The notes below the pieces were generated by a model that saw nothing but the letters and a program-made list of their open reading frames with translations, had not been told where the DNA came from and made no database searches. From Amarolinea aalborgensis (GTDB lineage Bacteria; Chloroflexota; Anaerolineae; SSC4; Amarolineaceae), in contig NZ_UETR01000013.1 in NCBI RefSeq assembly GCF_900491745.1, positions 1-64,000 on the forward strand: 64,000 nucleotides of DNA. The letters are read 5' to 3'. The translations under genes and the position numbers were made by a program. Positions 55,009 to 63,258 of the stretch are shown piece after piece (position 1 is the stretch's first letter; the number at the start of each line of letters is the position of its first letter).

Positions 55009-55974
55009 TTACGATTTTAGCAGCAGGTTGTCTATCTCCTCATCGGTGACGCGGCGCGCAGCCTGAACCGCGGCCCGCTTGGCCTTTAGGTGCGACAGGG
55101 TGCGCAGGCCGTCTAGTTGACCGCGCAAGCGCGCCCGCGCGGCTTCGCCGCCGCGCAGGCCAGCCCAGGCCGCCTCACGGGCCACCTTGAGCTGCGCGGC
55201 CACCATGCGCGGCCAGTAGCGGCGGAGGAGCGCGCCGGGCATGTTCTTGTAGAGAACCCAAAGGGTGTTGCGTCCGGTGTAGTAACTGGCAAGGGCGCCG
55301 CCGCCCGTGGCGCTCAGGTGATGGTAGACGCGCGCGCGGGGGGCAAAACGGGCCGTCCAGCCGGCCATCTGCGCCCGCCAGGCCAGGTCAACATCCTCCA
55401 GGTACATGAACAGGTCTTCGTCGAAGCCGCCCACCTCTTCCCACATCGCGCGACGATAAGCAACGGCGCCGCCGCAGCCGCCAAACACCATCGTCTGCTG
55501 ATCATACTGTCCTCGATCTTCTTCCCAGACCCCGCGGTTGCGCGGGATGCCATCCGCGCCCATCTGGTCGCCGGTGTTGTGCAGCACGGTGCGCCGATCG
55601 AAAAGCAGCATCTTGCTCGCTGCGCTGCCGACCTCAGGATGAGCGAAGGGTAAGATCAACTCCGCCAGCCACGGGCGTTCGACCTCGGTGTCATTGTTGA
55701 GCATGACCAGAATATCGCCCTGTGCGGCAGCCGCGCCTGCGTTACAAGCCGCCGCCAGCCCGCGGTTGCTTTCCATCGTGACCACGCGCACATCCGCCTG
55801 CTCGGCCTGCAAATAGGCCAGCGTGTCATCCGTGGAGGCGTCATCCACGACGATGATTTCATACCGCGTGTAGGTCTGCCGGTGCAGGGCGTCCAGGCAG
55901 GCCTGCAAAAAGCGCAGGCCATTGAACGTGGGGATGATGATCGAAGCCAGCGGAAAAGCCAGTACGTCGCTCAT
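55009..55974 (-). CDS. Family 2 glycosyltransferase
   Basis: A 321-residue GT2 protein. The ATG at 55974 overlaps the stop of the rmlD-like gene (ATGA). The GT-A core shows IIIPTFNGLRFLQACLDALH, YEIIVVDDASTDDTL, the metal-binding MLNNDTEV, and MYLEDVDLAWRAQMAGW near 200-216. The C-terminal quarter is basic and rich in Ala/Arg (RVTDEEIDNLLLKS at the end). It resembles rhamnosyltransferases, which fits the adjoining RmlD-like protein; the acceptor is unknown. Confidence 0.88.
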   Translation of the reverse strand: MSDVLAFPLASIIIPTFNGLRFLQACLDALHRQTYTRYEIIVVDDASTDDTLAYLQAEQADVRVVTMESNRGLAAACNAGAAAAQGDILVMLNNDTEVERPWLAELILPFAHPEVGSAASKMLLFDRRTVLHNTGDQMGADGIPRNRGVWEEDRGQYDQQTMVFGGCGGAVAYRRAMWEEVGGFDEDLFMYLEDVDLAWRAQMAGWTARFAPRARVYHHLSATGGGALASYYTGRNTLWVLYKNMPGALLRRYWPRMVAAQLKVAREAAWAGLRGGEAARARLRGQLDGLRTLSHLKAKRAAVQAARRVTDEEIDNLLLKS

Positions 55975-56852
55975 GATGTTTGGAAAAACGCAGCCAGCGC
56001 CTCTTGCCAGGGCCGCAGGGTGATGCCGAGCGCCGCGGCATTGGTGTTGGCCAGCAGGGCATGCAAGGGCGGCGTGCTGGATCGAACCCATTCCGTGTGC
56101 GCGATGGGCGTCACCGCGACATCCGGCCGGCCGGCCTGACGCAAAATCTCACGCGCAAACTCGTACCGCGAGCAGGAGCCGCCATTGACCAGGTGATAGA
56201 TGCCGAAATGATTGGTTTCGATCAACTGCGCAATAGCCGCAGCCAGGTCAGGCGCGTAGGTCGGATTGCCGAACTCATCGCTCACCACGCGCAGCGCGCC
56301 ATGCTTATCCGCGGCCTCGATGATTTTGCGCGGAAAATTGTTGTTCCCCGGCGCAAAGAGCCAGGCGATGCGCACAATATAGAAGCGCTGCAGAAGCGTC
56401 CTGACCGCCGCTTCGCCAGCCGCTTTAGAACGCGCATACACGCTGAGGGGATTGACGGCCTCCCATTCGTAGTACGCGGTATTGGTGCGGGTTCCGTCGA
56501 AGACTTCGTTCGTGCTGATGTAGAGCAGCGGCGCGCCGATACGTTGGCAGGCCAGGGCCAGGTTGTGCGTACCCCACATATTGATGCGGAAAACCAGGTC
56601 CGGGTTGGCTTCAGCTCCATCCACGTTGGTGTAGGCGGCCGTGTGAATGACGACGTCGGGCGCCTGTGCTTCGATGAACGGAATCACAGCCGGATCGGTA
56701 ATATCACAATCCGGGAGATCAACGCCCAAGCGCACGTGCCGCGCGAGGGTTTGCTGCAACGTACGGCCCAGTTGCCCCAGGCAGCCAGTAATCAGTACAC
56801 GCCGGGGATGGGCGGTCGGTCCTTCGGGAATGAGCAGCGATGTCAGTTTCAT
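55971..56852 (-). CDS. rmlD: dTDP-4-dehydrorhamnose reductase-like protein
   Basis: A 293-residue extended SDR. The start at MKLTSLLIPEGPTAHPRRVL follows AGGACT; the upstream in-frame M is within the next gene's end. Cofactor motif VLITGCLGQLGRTL, VVIHTAAYTNVDGAE, the catalytic YARSKAAGE (Tyr-x3-Lys) and FGNPTYAPDLA are typical of RmlD, which makes dTDP-L-rhamnose with NAD(P)H. Other rml genes are not in the window. It shares an operon with a GT2 enzyme. Confidence 0.88.
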   Translation of the reverse strand: MKLTSLLIPEGPTAHPRRVLITGCLGQLGRTLQQTLARHVRLGVDLPDCDITDPAVIPFIEAQAPDVVIHTAAYTNVDGAEANPDLVFRINMWGTHNLALACQRIGAPLLYISTNEVFDGTRTNTAYYEWEAVNPLSVYARSKAAGEAAVRTLLQRFYIVRIAWLFAPGNNNFPRKIIEAADKHGALRVVSDEFGNPTYAPDLAAAIAQLIETNHFGIYHLVNGGSCSRYEFAREILRQAGRPDVAVTPIAHTEWVRSSTPPLHALLANTNAAALGITLRPWQEALAAFFQTS

Positions 56853-56868
56853 GATGATAGTCCTGTGG

Positions 56869-57537
56869 CTAGTCTGCGGCGCCCGCCACCAGCGGTACAA
56901 AGCGTACCAACGTCAATGGACTGCGTTTGATGTGTTGATTGTGCTTTTCGATCAACCAGAGGGTCTGGTCATCGAGCGCCGCGCCGACTGGAATCACCAG
57001 GCGTCCCCCGAAGGCCAGTTGTTCTTCCAACGCCGGCGGCACCTGCTCGGGCGCCGCCGTCACAATGATCGCGTCATAGGGCGCGCCGGGTAACCAGCCT
57101 TGATAGCCATCGGTCACATGAATATCCACATTCTGGCAGCCCAGTTCGTGTAGGCGGCTTTGCGCGTTGGCAGCCAGTTCAGGCTGAACCTCGACGCTGT
57201 CCACGTGCGCGCACAGCGCCGCCAGGATCGCCGTTTGGTAGCCAGAGCCAGTGCCTACTTCCAACACACGATCGGCAGGGCGCAGGCGCAGCGCCTGGGT
57301 CATGAAGGCCACAATGAACGGCTGCGAGATGGTCTGCCCAAAGCCGATGGGCAAGGGTCGGTCGTCATACGCCCAGGCGCTGTACGGCTCGGCGACGAAC
57401 CGTTCGCGCGGAATACGGCCGATGACCTGGCGCACCGCCTCGTCGGTGATCTCCGGCCAGCGCGGAGGCCATGCCTGGCGACGGCGCCATTCACGCCCGG
57501 CTTTGGATTCTTGGGCATTGTTTGTTTGCTCATTCAA
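56869..57537 (-). CDS. pcm: Protein-L-isoaspartate O-methyltransferase
   Basis: A 222-residue enzyme that methylates L-isoaspartyl residues to start their repair. Family motifs are PRERFVAEPYSAWAYDDRPL, the substrate region GFGQTISQPFIVAFMTQAL, SAM motif I VLEVGTGSGYQTAILAAL, and IIVTAAPEQVPPALEEQL with GGRLVIPVG. It lies 16 nt upstream of the rmlD-like gene. The start has a weak ribosome site; the N-terminal 25 residues are poorly conserved. Confidence 0.93.
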   Translation of the reverse strand: MNEQTNNAQESKAGREWRRRQAWPPRWPEITDEAVRQVIGRIPRERFVAEPYSAWAYDDRPLPIGFGQTISQPFIVAFMTQALRLRPADRVLEVGTGSGYQTAILAALCAHVDSVEVQPELAANAQSRLHELGCQNVDIHVTDGYQGWLPGAPYDAIIVTAAPEQVPPALEEQLAFGGRLVIPVGAALDDQTLWLIEKHNQHIKRSPLTLVRFVPLVAGAAD

Positions 57538-57603
57538 GGCGAATTACCCATTTGCCGAGCGCACAACCGTGGATCACAGCAGACAATCCGCGGCGATCCG
57601 TGT

Positions 57604-58530
57604 TCATTCGCGTCCTATTTTCAAGTCGGAGATGCGCCTGGCTACGACGGCAGCCATGATCGTTTGACCGGCCGTCGTCAGATGCAGGCCGTCGTCTTGC
57701 AGCACGGTCGCCTGCGCAGGCGCCCCCAGGGAAGACGACACATCAATCATCTCAACGCCCAGCTCCGTGACTAGATCGCGCACAACTGCGCGGTACGCCT
57801 CATAAGCCGCGACTTGCTGCGCATGTCCGCCCTCCCCGCGCCCGGCGCCGCAGGCCGGGCCAATCGGAGTCAAGTTGATCAGCATCATCTGGGTTTTCGG
57901 ATCGGCCTGTCGCATCTTTTCTACGCTCAAGCGCAGCGCCTGACGGTACTCCGCCGGCGGAGACCGGCGCAGGTCGAACCGATCCGCAGTCAGGTCAGCG
58001 CGGCAGGCCGCTTGGCGCAGCTGCCCGCGCAGCCAGGTGAACAGATAGACCGGGCCAGGATGCAAGTAGCCTCGGCACAACAGCTCGCGCCGCCACAGGT
58101 CAGCCGGGGTTGCTCCCACCAGGCGACCATCGTTCAGGCCAAAGGCGATCAGCACCAGGTGCGGATGCCAGCGCAGGACATCGCGCTCAACCCGCAGCAG
58201 TCCTTGCAGCGCGGTTTCGCCGGGGACGCTGGCATTGATGATGGCCCACGCGCCAGGTTGGACATCGTCAAGCTGCCGCTGCACCAGCGCCGGCCAGGCC
58301 GCAGTCGGCGCCACCTGCGCCCCGGCGGCAATGGAATCGCCGAGCACGACCACGCGGCGGCGTCCCTGGACGGCGTCCCATGTCAGGCTCTGGGTTGCGG
58401 CCAGCAGATGATCGCTTGGCGTGGCCCAATGGGCGAGATTATCGCGTCGGCGCAGAAGCAGCTCGCTCGCCAGCAGCCCCGCCAGCGCGCTCAGGACGAC
58501 CACCAGCCGCCAGCGCTGCGTCCTCTTCAT
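57604..58530 (-). CDS. SGNH/GDSL-family hydrolase, membrane-anchored or secreted
   Basis: A 308-residue protein. The start at MKRTQRWRLVVVLSALAGLL follows CGAGG and makes a signal anchor; earlier in-frame codons are not protein-like. The SGNH blocks are VVVLGDSIAAG with nucleophile Ser66, Gly in NASVPGETALQG, Asn in IAFGLNDG, and DGLHLTTAG with the catalytic Asp-x-x-His. It is probably an esterase or O-acyl hydrolase acting on envelope polysaccharide, consistent with the glycosyltransferase genes downstream. Confidence 0.85.
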   Translation of the reverse strand: MKRTQRWRLVVVLSALAGLLASELLLRRRDNLAHWATPSDHLLAATQSLTWDAVQGRRRVVVLGDSIAAGAQVAPTAAWPALVQRQLDDVQPGAWAIINASVPGETALQGLLRVERDVLRWHPHLVLIAFGLNDGRLVGATPADLWRRELLCRGYLHPGPVYLFTWLRGQLRQAACRADLTADRFDLRRSPPAEYRQALRLSVEKMRQADPKTQMMLINLTPIGPACGAGRGEGGHAQQVAAYEAYRAVVRDLVTELGVEMIDVSSSLGAPAQATVLQDDGLHLTTAGQTIMAAVVARRISDLKIGRE

Positions 58531-58639
58531 CACGGCCTCGATCCAAGACCGCGGGATTGTAGCACCGATGGCGGGGCAGAGCAAAGACGCCAGGGTCGAG
58601 CGGGTAAGGCGCGCTCCTGCTGACCGCAGCCAGGCAGGA

Positions 58640-60463
58640 TCACACGTAATGCTCACGAATGGCCGCGCTGAGATAATCGAGGGAAGCGACCACGACCGCA
58701 ATGGCGAGCATTTGCACGCTCGCCTGCCGGTACTGCAGCAGGTTGATGTTTTGCTGCAGCAGGAAGCCAATGCCGCCGCCGCCGGCAAAGCCGATAATCG
58801 TGCTCATACGCACGTTGATGTCCCAGCGATACAGGGTGAACGAAATATAGGGCGGCACGATCTGGGGGATGACAGCGTAGACGATCGTTTGCAGGCGGGT
58901 CGCTCCCGTGGCGGTCACCGCTTCCAGCGGCCCCTCCTGGATGCTCTCGACCTGTTCGGAGTAGAGCTTGCCCAGGGAAGCAATGGTGTGCAGACACAAG
59001 GCCAGGACGCCGGCAAACGGCCCAATGCCGACCCAAACTGCAAAAACGATCACCATGATGAGCGGTTCGATCGCACGCAGCGCATTGAGCACCGTGCGCG
59101 TGAGCAGGTAGACCACAGAGCCGATTGGGGTTGGCGACTCGACATCGGCGCGCAACCCAATCAGCAGGCCAATCGCGGCGCCGATGATGGCTGGAATCAG
59201 GAGGTAATTGACGCGATTTTCCAACTGGTAGAGCCAACCGATGCTGGCGCCGATCAACGCGGCGTAGAGCGCGCCGTTGAGCGCGGCCAGAACCACAGCG
59301 ATGATCTTGCGCGGCTTATGGGCCAGGCTGGGCAGGATTTTGGCGCCCAGCGGGCTGGTCAGGGCGCTGACGATGGCGATGCCGGCAGCGGCGCCGAGCA
59401 GCGGCAGCAGCAGTTCCAGCACGTGCGCCAGGTTCGCCATGAAGAGGGCGAGGAAGCCTAAGCCACCGATGCGCGTTGAAAGAAAAGCGCCCAGGCGCTG
59501 GCTCAACAGGGCGACCAACCCCAGATTGACGAACAAGGTCAAGCCGGCGACGAGCAGGCCGCCCGCGCGTCCTGCGCGTTGCAAGCCCGTCGGGCGATCA
59601 TCCTCGGCCCCGCCGACTCCAAAACGCAGCGCCAGGAACATCACCACGCCGACCACGGCCAGCGCGCCCGTGGCCAGCAGCCCATTGGCGCCCCCCATCG
59701 TGACGCCGAGCCTTCCCAACTGCCCGCCGGCCAGCGAGCCTGCATAAGCGCCCAGCGGCAAGGTCAACAAGGACAACATGATGGCCGTGAACGGTGAAGT
59801 GACGGGGCGCATCAGATTGCCGGCGGCCAGGAAGCCAATGGGGAAAGCCAACACGGTGCCGAGGGTGGTCGCCAACAGCGCCATGAAGATCGTTTCAATG
59901 ATCTTGTTCCAGGTTTCTTTGGTGGTGTCAGACAGGTAGGGTCGCCCGACGACGGTCTTGTATTCGGCTTCGATGGCTTGGGCCACCGCGGCCTCGCGGT
60001 TGCGTGGAATCGTGAAGGTGGTCGTGAACGCGCCTTTTTCATCGGTCTTGATCGAAATGCCAGGCAGAGTGGCCTGGCTTTCCGGCCGGAAGCGCACAGC
60101 CACATCGGCGTTGTGCGGGAAATTGGCGCCCGTCACGCTGATGCGCTCATCGCCGGCCGCGCACGGTTTGGAGATGGTCAAGATAGGCCCCGTGGCTGGC
60201 GCGGCCGCGGGCGCAGGCAGGTTGGTCGGACAAGGCACCAAAATCGGCGCCAACGTCTTGGTAGACTCGGTTGGATAGGTCAACAGATCGGGCTGCACAA
60301 TAGCGCGAATGATGCGCACCAGCTGCTGCTGGCGCTGGGGCTTGGCCGTTTCCTCCAAGTTGACCTGTGTGACCTGAAAACCGTAGGCGTAAATGATGAC
60401 GGCGACCACAACGATGACGGCGGTCAAGAGTGCACGCATGATAGATTTTTGACTACGTTTCAT
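58640..60463 (-). CDS. phnE: PhnE-type phosphonate ABC transporter permease with N-terminal Ig-like insert
   Basis: A 607-residue permease, about twice the usual length of PhnE. Residues 10-30 form one helix; 31-190 are an extracytoplasmic domain with an Ig-like part (ILTISKPCAAGDERISVTGA, FTTTFTIPRNREAAVAQAIE). Two membrane blocks follow. The first, with ETIFMALLATTLGTVLAFPI, is continued by the late domain carrying the coupling EAA loop EAVTATGATRLQTIVYAVIP and YRWDINVRMSTIIGFAGGGG. Pairing with PhnC and PhnD suggests phosphonate, phosphite or phosphate-ester import. Confidence 0.85.
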   Translation of the reverse strand: MKRSQKSIMRALLTAVIVVVAVIIYAYGFQVTQVNLEETAKPQRQQQLVRIIRAIVQPDLLTYPTESTKTLAPILVPCPTNLPAPAAAPATGPILTISKPCAAGDERISVTGANFPHNADVAVRFRPESQATLPGISIKTDEKGAFTTTFTIPRNREAAVAQAIEAEYKTVVGRPYLSDTTKETWNKIIETIFMALLATTLGTVLAFPIGFLAAGNLMRPVTSPFTAIMLSLLTLPLGAYAGSLAGGQLGRLGVTMGGANGLLATGALAVVGVVMFLALRFGVGGAEDDRPTGLQRAGRAGGLLVAGLTLFVNLGLVALLSQRLGAFLSTRIGGLGFLALFMANLAHVLELLLPLLGAAAGIAIVSALTSPLGAKILPSLAHKPRKIIAVVLAALNGALYAALIGASIGWLYQLENRVNYLLIPAIIGAAIGLLIGLRADVESPTPIGSVVYLLTRTVLNALRAIEPLIMVIVFAVWVGIGPFAGVLALCLHTIASLGKLYSEQVESIQEGPLEAVTATGATRLQTIVYAVIPQIVPPYISFTLYRWDINVRMSTIIGFAGGGGIGFLLQQNINLLQYRQASVQMLAIAVVVASLDYLSAAIREHYV

Positions 60464-60557
60464 GATCTACAACGCTCCTTGGGGCGCTCGACCACACACT
60501 GCTGGCTGTCGTGCTCCATCATTTTGCCAGAAAACAGACGTGTAGGTTGACGCAGGT

Positions 60558-60586
60558 TTGACACGACTTGATCGCCATCCTATAAT
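60558..60586 (+). promoter_or_regulatory. Consensus promoter of the DUF433 gene
   Basis: TTGACA (60558-60563), a 17-nt spacer and TATAAT (60581-60586): perfect consensus at both boxes. Confidence 0.85.
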
Positions 60587-60646
60587 GACAAGCGGACATG
60601 TTGCTCGATTCCAGTAGTCGAACTCTACAATTCTACAAGGTGGCCT

Positions 60647-61081
60647 ATGGCGCCGGTTACAGTTCTAACGATATCACAACAAATGTACGATCGCTTGTCG
60701 CAACATGCACGCGCGGCCCAGCGCGATCTGAATGAATTCGCCGAAACGTTGCTCCGCGCTCAAATTCAGCCTACCGATCATCCCTATGTGGTGCGACAGG
60801 AAGGCCAACGCGGCGGGCGTCCCGTCTTACGCGGTAGTAACATCCCGGTCTGGCTGATCGTTGCCATGTGGAAGGCCGGTGATAGCCTCGATGACATAGG
60901 GCAAGCCTATCCTCAGCTAGAACCGGCTGCACTTTATGATGCTATTAGTTACTATTTTGATCACCGCCAAGAAATCGAAACAGAGATTCATCAGAATCGC
61001 ATCACAGAGGTCGTGACAGACACAGGCGCCGTCATGGATCACGATGGCGTTCTCACATTCCCTGAAACCTATGCCCGCTAA
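60647..61081 (+). CDS. DUF433-domain protein, putative orphan antitoxin
   Basis: A 144-residue protein after AAGGTGG. The N-terminal 45 residues (VTVLTISQQMYDRLSQHARA) look like a ribbon-helix-helix dimerisation part, followed by a DUF433 helical domain (RGGRPVLRGSNIPVWLIVAM, AYPQLEPAALYDAISYYFDH). DUF433 proteins are frequently VapB-type antitoxins beside PIN-like DUF5615 toxins. No toxin follows; phnC runs in the opposite direction 50 nt later. The gene, with its own promoter, lies between phnC and phnE of the phosphonate operon. Confidence 0.75.
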   Translation: MAPVTVLTISQQMYDRLSQHARAAQRDLNEFAETLLRAQIQPTDHPYVVRQEGQRGGRPVLRGSNIPVWLIVAMWKAGDSLDDIGQAYPQLEPAALYDAISYYFDHRQEIETEIHQNRITEVVTDTGAVMDHDGVLTFPETYAR

Positions 61082-61132
61082 CGAGATGGTCAATGCTGTG
61101 CGTTATCTACCAGAGCTCAGATAGAGCGTCCG

Positions 61133-61897
61133 TTAATGCTTGGCATCCCCCACGCGTTCCGCTTCCTGGCCGTAGATTTCTTTGAAACGCTGGTCGTCAA
61201 TATCTTTGGCCTTGCCTTCAAACACCAGCATGCCCTGGTTGAGGGCAATCACACGGTCGGCGTAGCGTTGCACCAGATCTAAAAAATGCAGGCTGCAAAT
61301 GACCGTGGCGCCATCCTGCTGATTGATCTGTTCCAGGTGCGTCATGATGCTGTGCGCCAGCACGGGGTCGAGGCTGGCAACCGGCTCATCGGCCAGGATC
61401 AATTCAGGGTCTTGCATCAACGCGCGCGCAATGCCGACGCGCTGCTGCTGCCCGCCGCTCAACTCGTCGGCGCGCACCGCAGCCTTGTCACGAATCCCCA
61501 CGCGATCCAGCTTTTGCAATGCCTTTTCCACATCCTCTTTGGGAAAACGATTGATGAGACTGAAGGCAGGGTTGACGTAGCCTAGCCGTCCGGCCAGCAC
61601 GTTGGTCAGCACGCTAGAGCGATTGACCAGGTTGAAGTGCTGGAAAACCATGCCAATCCGGCGCCGGATGCGGCGTAAGTCTTCGGCCGGCGCCGCCGTG
61701 ACATCAAGGCCGTTCCAAATGATCTGCCCGCTGGTTGGTTCCACCAGGCGGTTGATGCAGCGCAGGAGCGTGGATTTGCCCGACCCGCTCAGGCCGATAA
61801 CCACCAGGAATTGGCCGTCCGGGACGGTGAAACTGACGTTGTCCAGGGCGCGGACTTTGCCGTCGTACACCTTCGTGAGGTTGCGTACTTCAAGCAC
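61133..61897 (-). CDS. phnC: Phosphonate ABC transporter ATP-binding protein
   Basis: A 254-residue ABC ATPase with Walker A GLSGSGKST (near 34), Q-loop MVFQHFNLV, signature LSGGQQQRVGIARAL, Walker B LILADEPVASLDP and the H-loop region CSLHFLDLVQRY. Sequence after the signature and the opening MLEVRNLTKVYDGKVRALD match PhnC. It lies 105 nt downstream of phnD with a terminator-like hairpin between them. Confidence 0.92.
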   Translation of the reverse strand: MLEVRNLTKVYDGKVRALDNVSFTVPDGQFLVVIGLSGSGKSTLLRCINRLVEPTSGQIIWNGLDVTAAPAEDLRRIRRRIGMVFQHFNLVNRSSVLTNVLAGRLGYVNPAFSLINRFPKEDVEKALQKLDRVGIRDKAAVRADELSGGQQQRVGIARALMQDPELILADEPVASLDPVLAHSIMTHLEQINQQDGATVICSLHFLDLVQRYADRVIALNQGMLVFEGKAKDIDDQRFKEIYGQEAERVGDAKH

Positions 61898-61936
61898 GGT
61901 GAGACTCCCCTCGCTACGATTCGTTATGACTACCTA

Positions 61937-61972
61937 CAAAATTGGGCAGAAGGAGAACTCCCTCTGCCCAAT
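61937..61972 (-). terminator. Terminator/attenuator between phnD and phnC
   Basis: On the minus strand TTGGGCAGA and TCTGCCCAA pair, with weaker pairing inside, followed by TTTTG. It would let the binding protein be made in excess over the ATPase. Confidence 0.65.
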
Positions 61973-62002
61973 GACGCTGCTATAGCAGAACGCCTGTGCA
62001 GT

Positions 62003-63097
62003 CTACTTCTTGCCCAGGTCTTCCAGTTTCAGCCCGCTGGCTTCGACGGCGCCGCGAATCGGGTCATATTCCTTATCCGTGGCGGCTGTCACGCTGGTCC
62101 AACCGTAGAACTTGCTGTCGCCGATGGACTTCGCCCAATCCTCAGTCTTGGAGAAGTCCATGATGGCCTGCTCGATCTTAGCGCGCAGTTCCTTGGGGAA
62201 CTGAGGGCCAAAGCTCAGCGTGTCATTCGGGATTTGCACAGTCAGGGCCAGGATGCGCACCTTGGCCACGACATCCGGAGCCTGCTCACGCACGTTGGTG
62301 CGGGCATCGAGCACAGTCCAGCCGCCGCAAACCAGCGCCTTCTTGTCATCGCTGATCTTGCAGTCCTTGATCTTGTCGGCCGGGATGTCAGGATCGTCGC
62401 CCCACTTCCATGCTGTTTCGCCTTCGGGCTTGGCCGGCGGGCTGAAGAAGGTGGTGGCAAAGTCGGCCTTGCCGTCATACACGGCCTGCACGGCCTGCGG
62501 GTGTCCACCAGCGGCCAGTTTTTCACCGGGCGTGACACCCTCGGTCTTCATCTGGTACAGCGGGTAGAGGTAGCCTGAGGTGGAACCGGCATCGGGATAG
62601 GCCCACTTCTTGCCGTTCAGGTCCTTCAGGGTCTTGATGGGGCTGTCGCGCTGCACGATATACTGCGCGGCGTACCAATCGAGGCCGCGGCGCACGGCCT
62701 TCATCGAGACGTCCACGCCGCAGCGCTGATTCGCCAGGACATAGCCCAGGCCAGGGATGAAGCCGATGCTGTCCGTGGGTGAGGCGCACATCTCTTCGAT
62801 GGTGGCGGCGTAGGAAGTGGGTACCGAGACCTTGAACTTCAGGCCGGTCGCCTTTTCCAGCGCAACCGCCATGATGTCACCGCCGGCCACGATCACGTTC
62901 GCGTCCACCGACGGAACGAAGTAAACCTTGATGGGGTTGGCTTCGGTGCCAATGTCGACCGGCTTGGGTGCTTCGGTCGCCTTGGGTGCTTCGGTCGCCT
63001 TGGGCGCCTGGGTTGGTGTTGCTCCGCCACCGCAGGCGCTCAAGAGCATCGCCCCGATGACTAACACCGAAAACGTAGCAAAGACACGCTTACGCAT
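62003..63097 (-). CDS. phnD: Phosphate/phosphite/phosphonate substrate-binding lipoprotein
   Basis: A 364-residue lipoprotein: the signal peptide ends at the lipobox LSAC with Cys22, then GGGATPTQAPKATEAPKATE, a linker. The mature part is a PhnD-type periplasmic-binding fold (IKVYFVPSVDANVIVAGGDI, CASPTDSIGFIPGLGYVLAN, DSPIKTLKDLNGKKWAYPDA, STSGYLYPLYQMK). It captures the ligand for PhnE/PhnC. It is the first gene of the phn set on the minus strand, preceded by a 161-nt spacer without a clear promoter. Confidence 0.93.
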   Translation of the reverse strand: MRKRVFATFSVLVIGAMLLSACGGGATPTQAPKATEAPKATEAPKPVDIGTEANPIKVYFVPSVDANVIVAGGDIMAVALEKATGLKFKVSVPTSYAATIEEMCASPTDSIGFIPGLGYVLANQRCGVDVSMKAVRRGLDWYAAQYIVQRDSPIKTLKDLNGKKWAYPDAGSTSGYLYPLYQMKTEGVTPGEKLAAGGHPQAVQAVYDGKADFATTFFSPPAKPEGETAWKWGDDPDIPADKIKDCKISDDKKALVCGGWTVLDARTNVREQAPDVVAKVRILALTVQIPNDTLSFGPQFPKELRAKIEQAIMDFSKTEDWAKSIGDSKFYGWTSVTAATDKEYDPIRGAVEASGLKLEDLGKK

Positions 63098-63258
63098 TTT
63101 TCAATCTCCTGTTTGAATATCTCTGCAACTGGCAGTTACCGGAAGGACGACTCTGCATGATGGACATCCCTCGTGGCCGTCATAGTATGAACCTTGATTT
63201 TGTCTCGAGCCATTCTCCTTTCTTGTTATGGTCGTGATGCTTGCAGTTCCAGAGGGCA

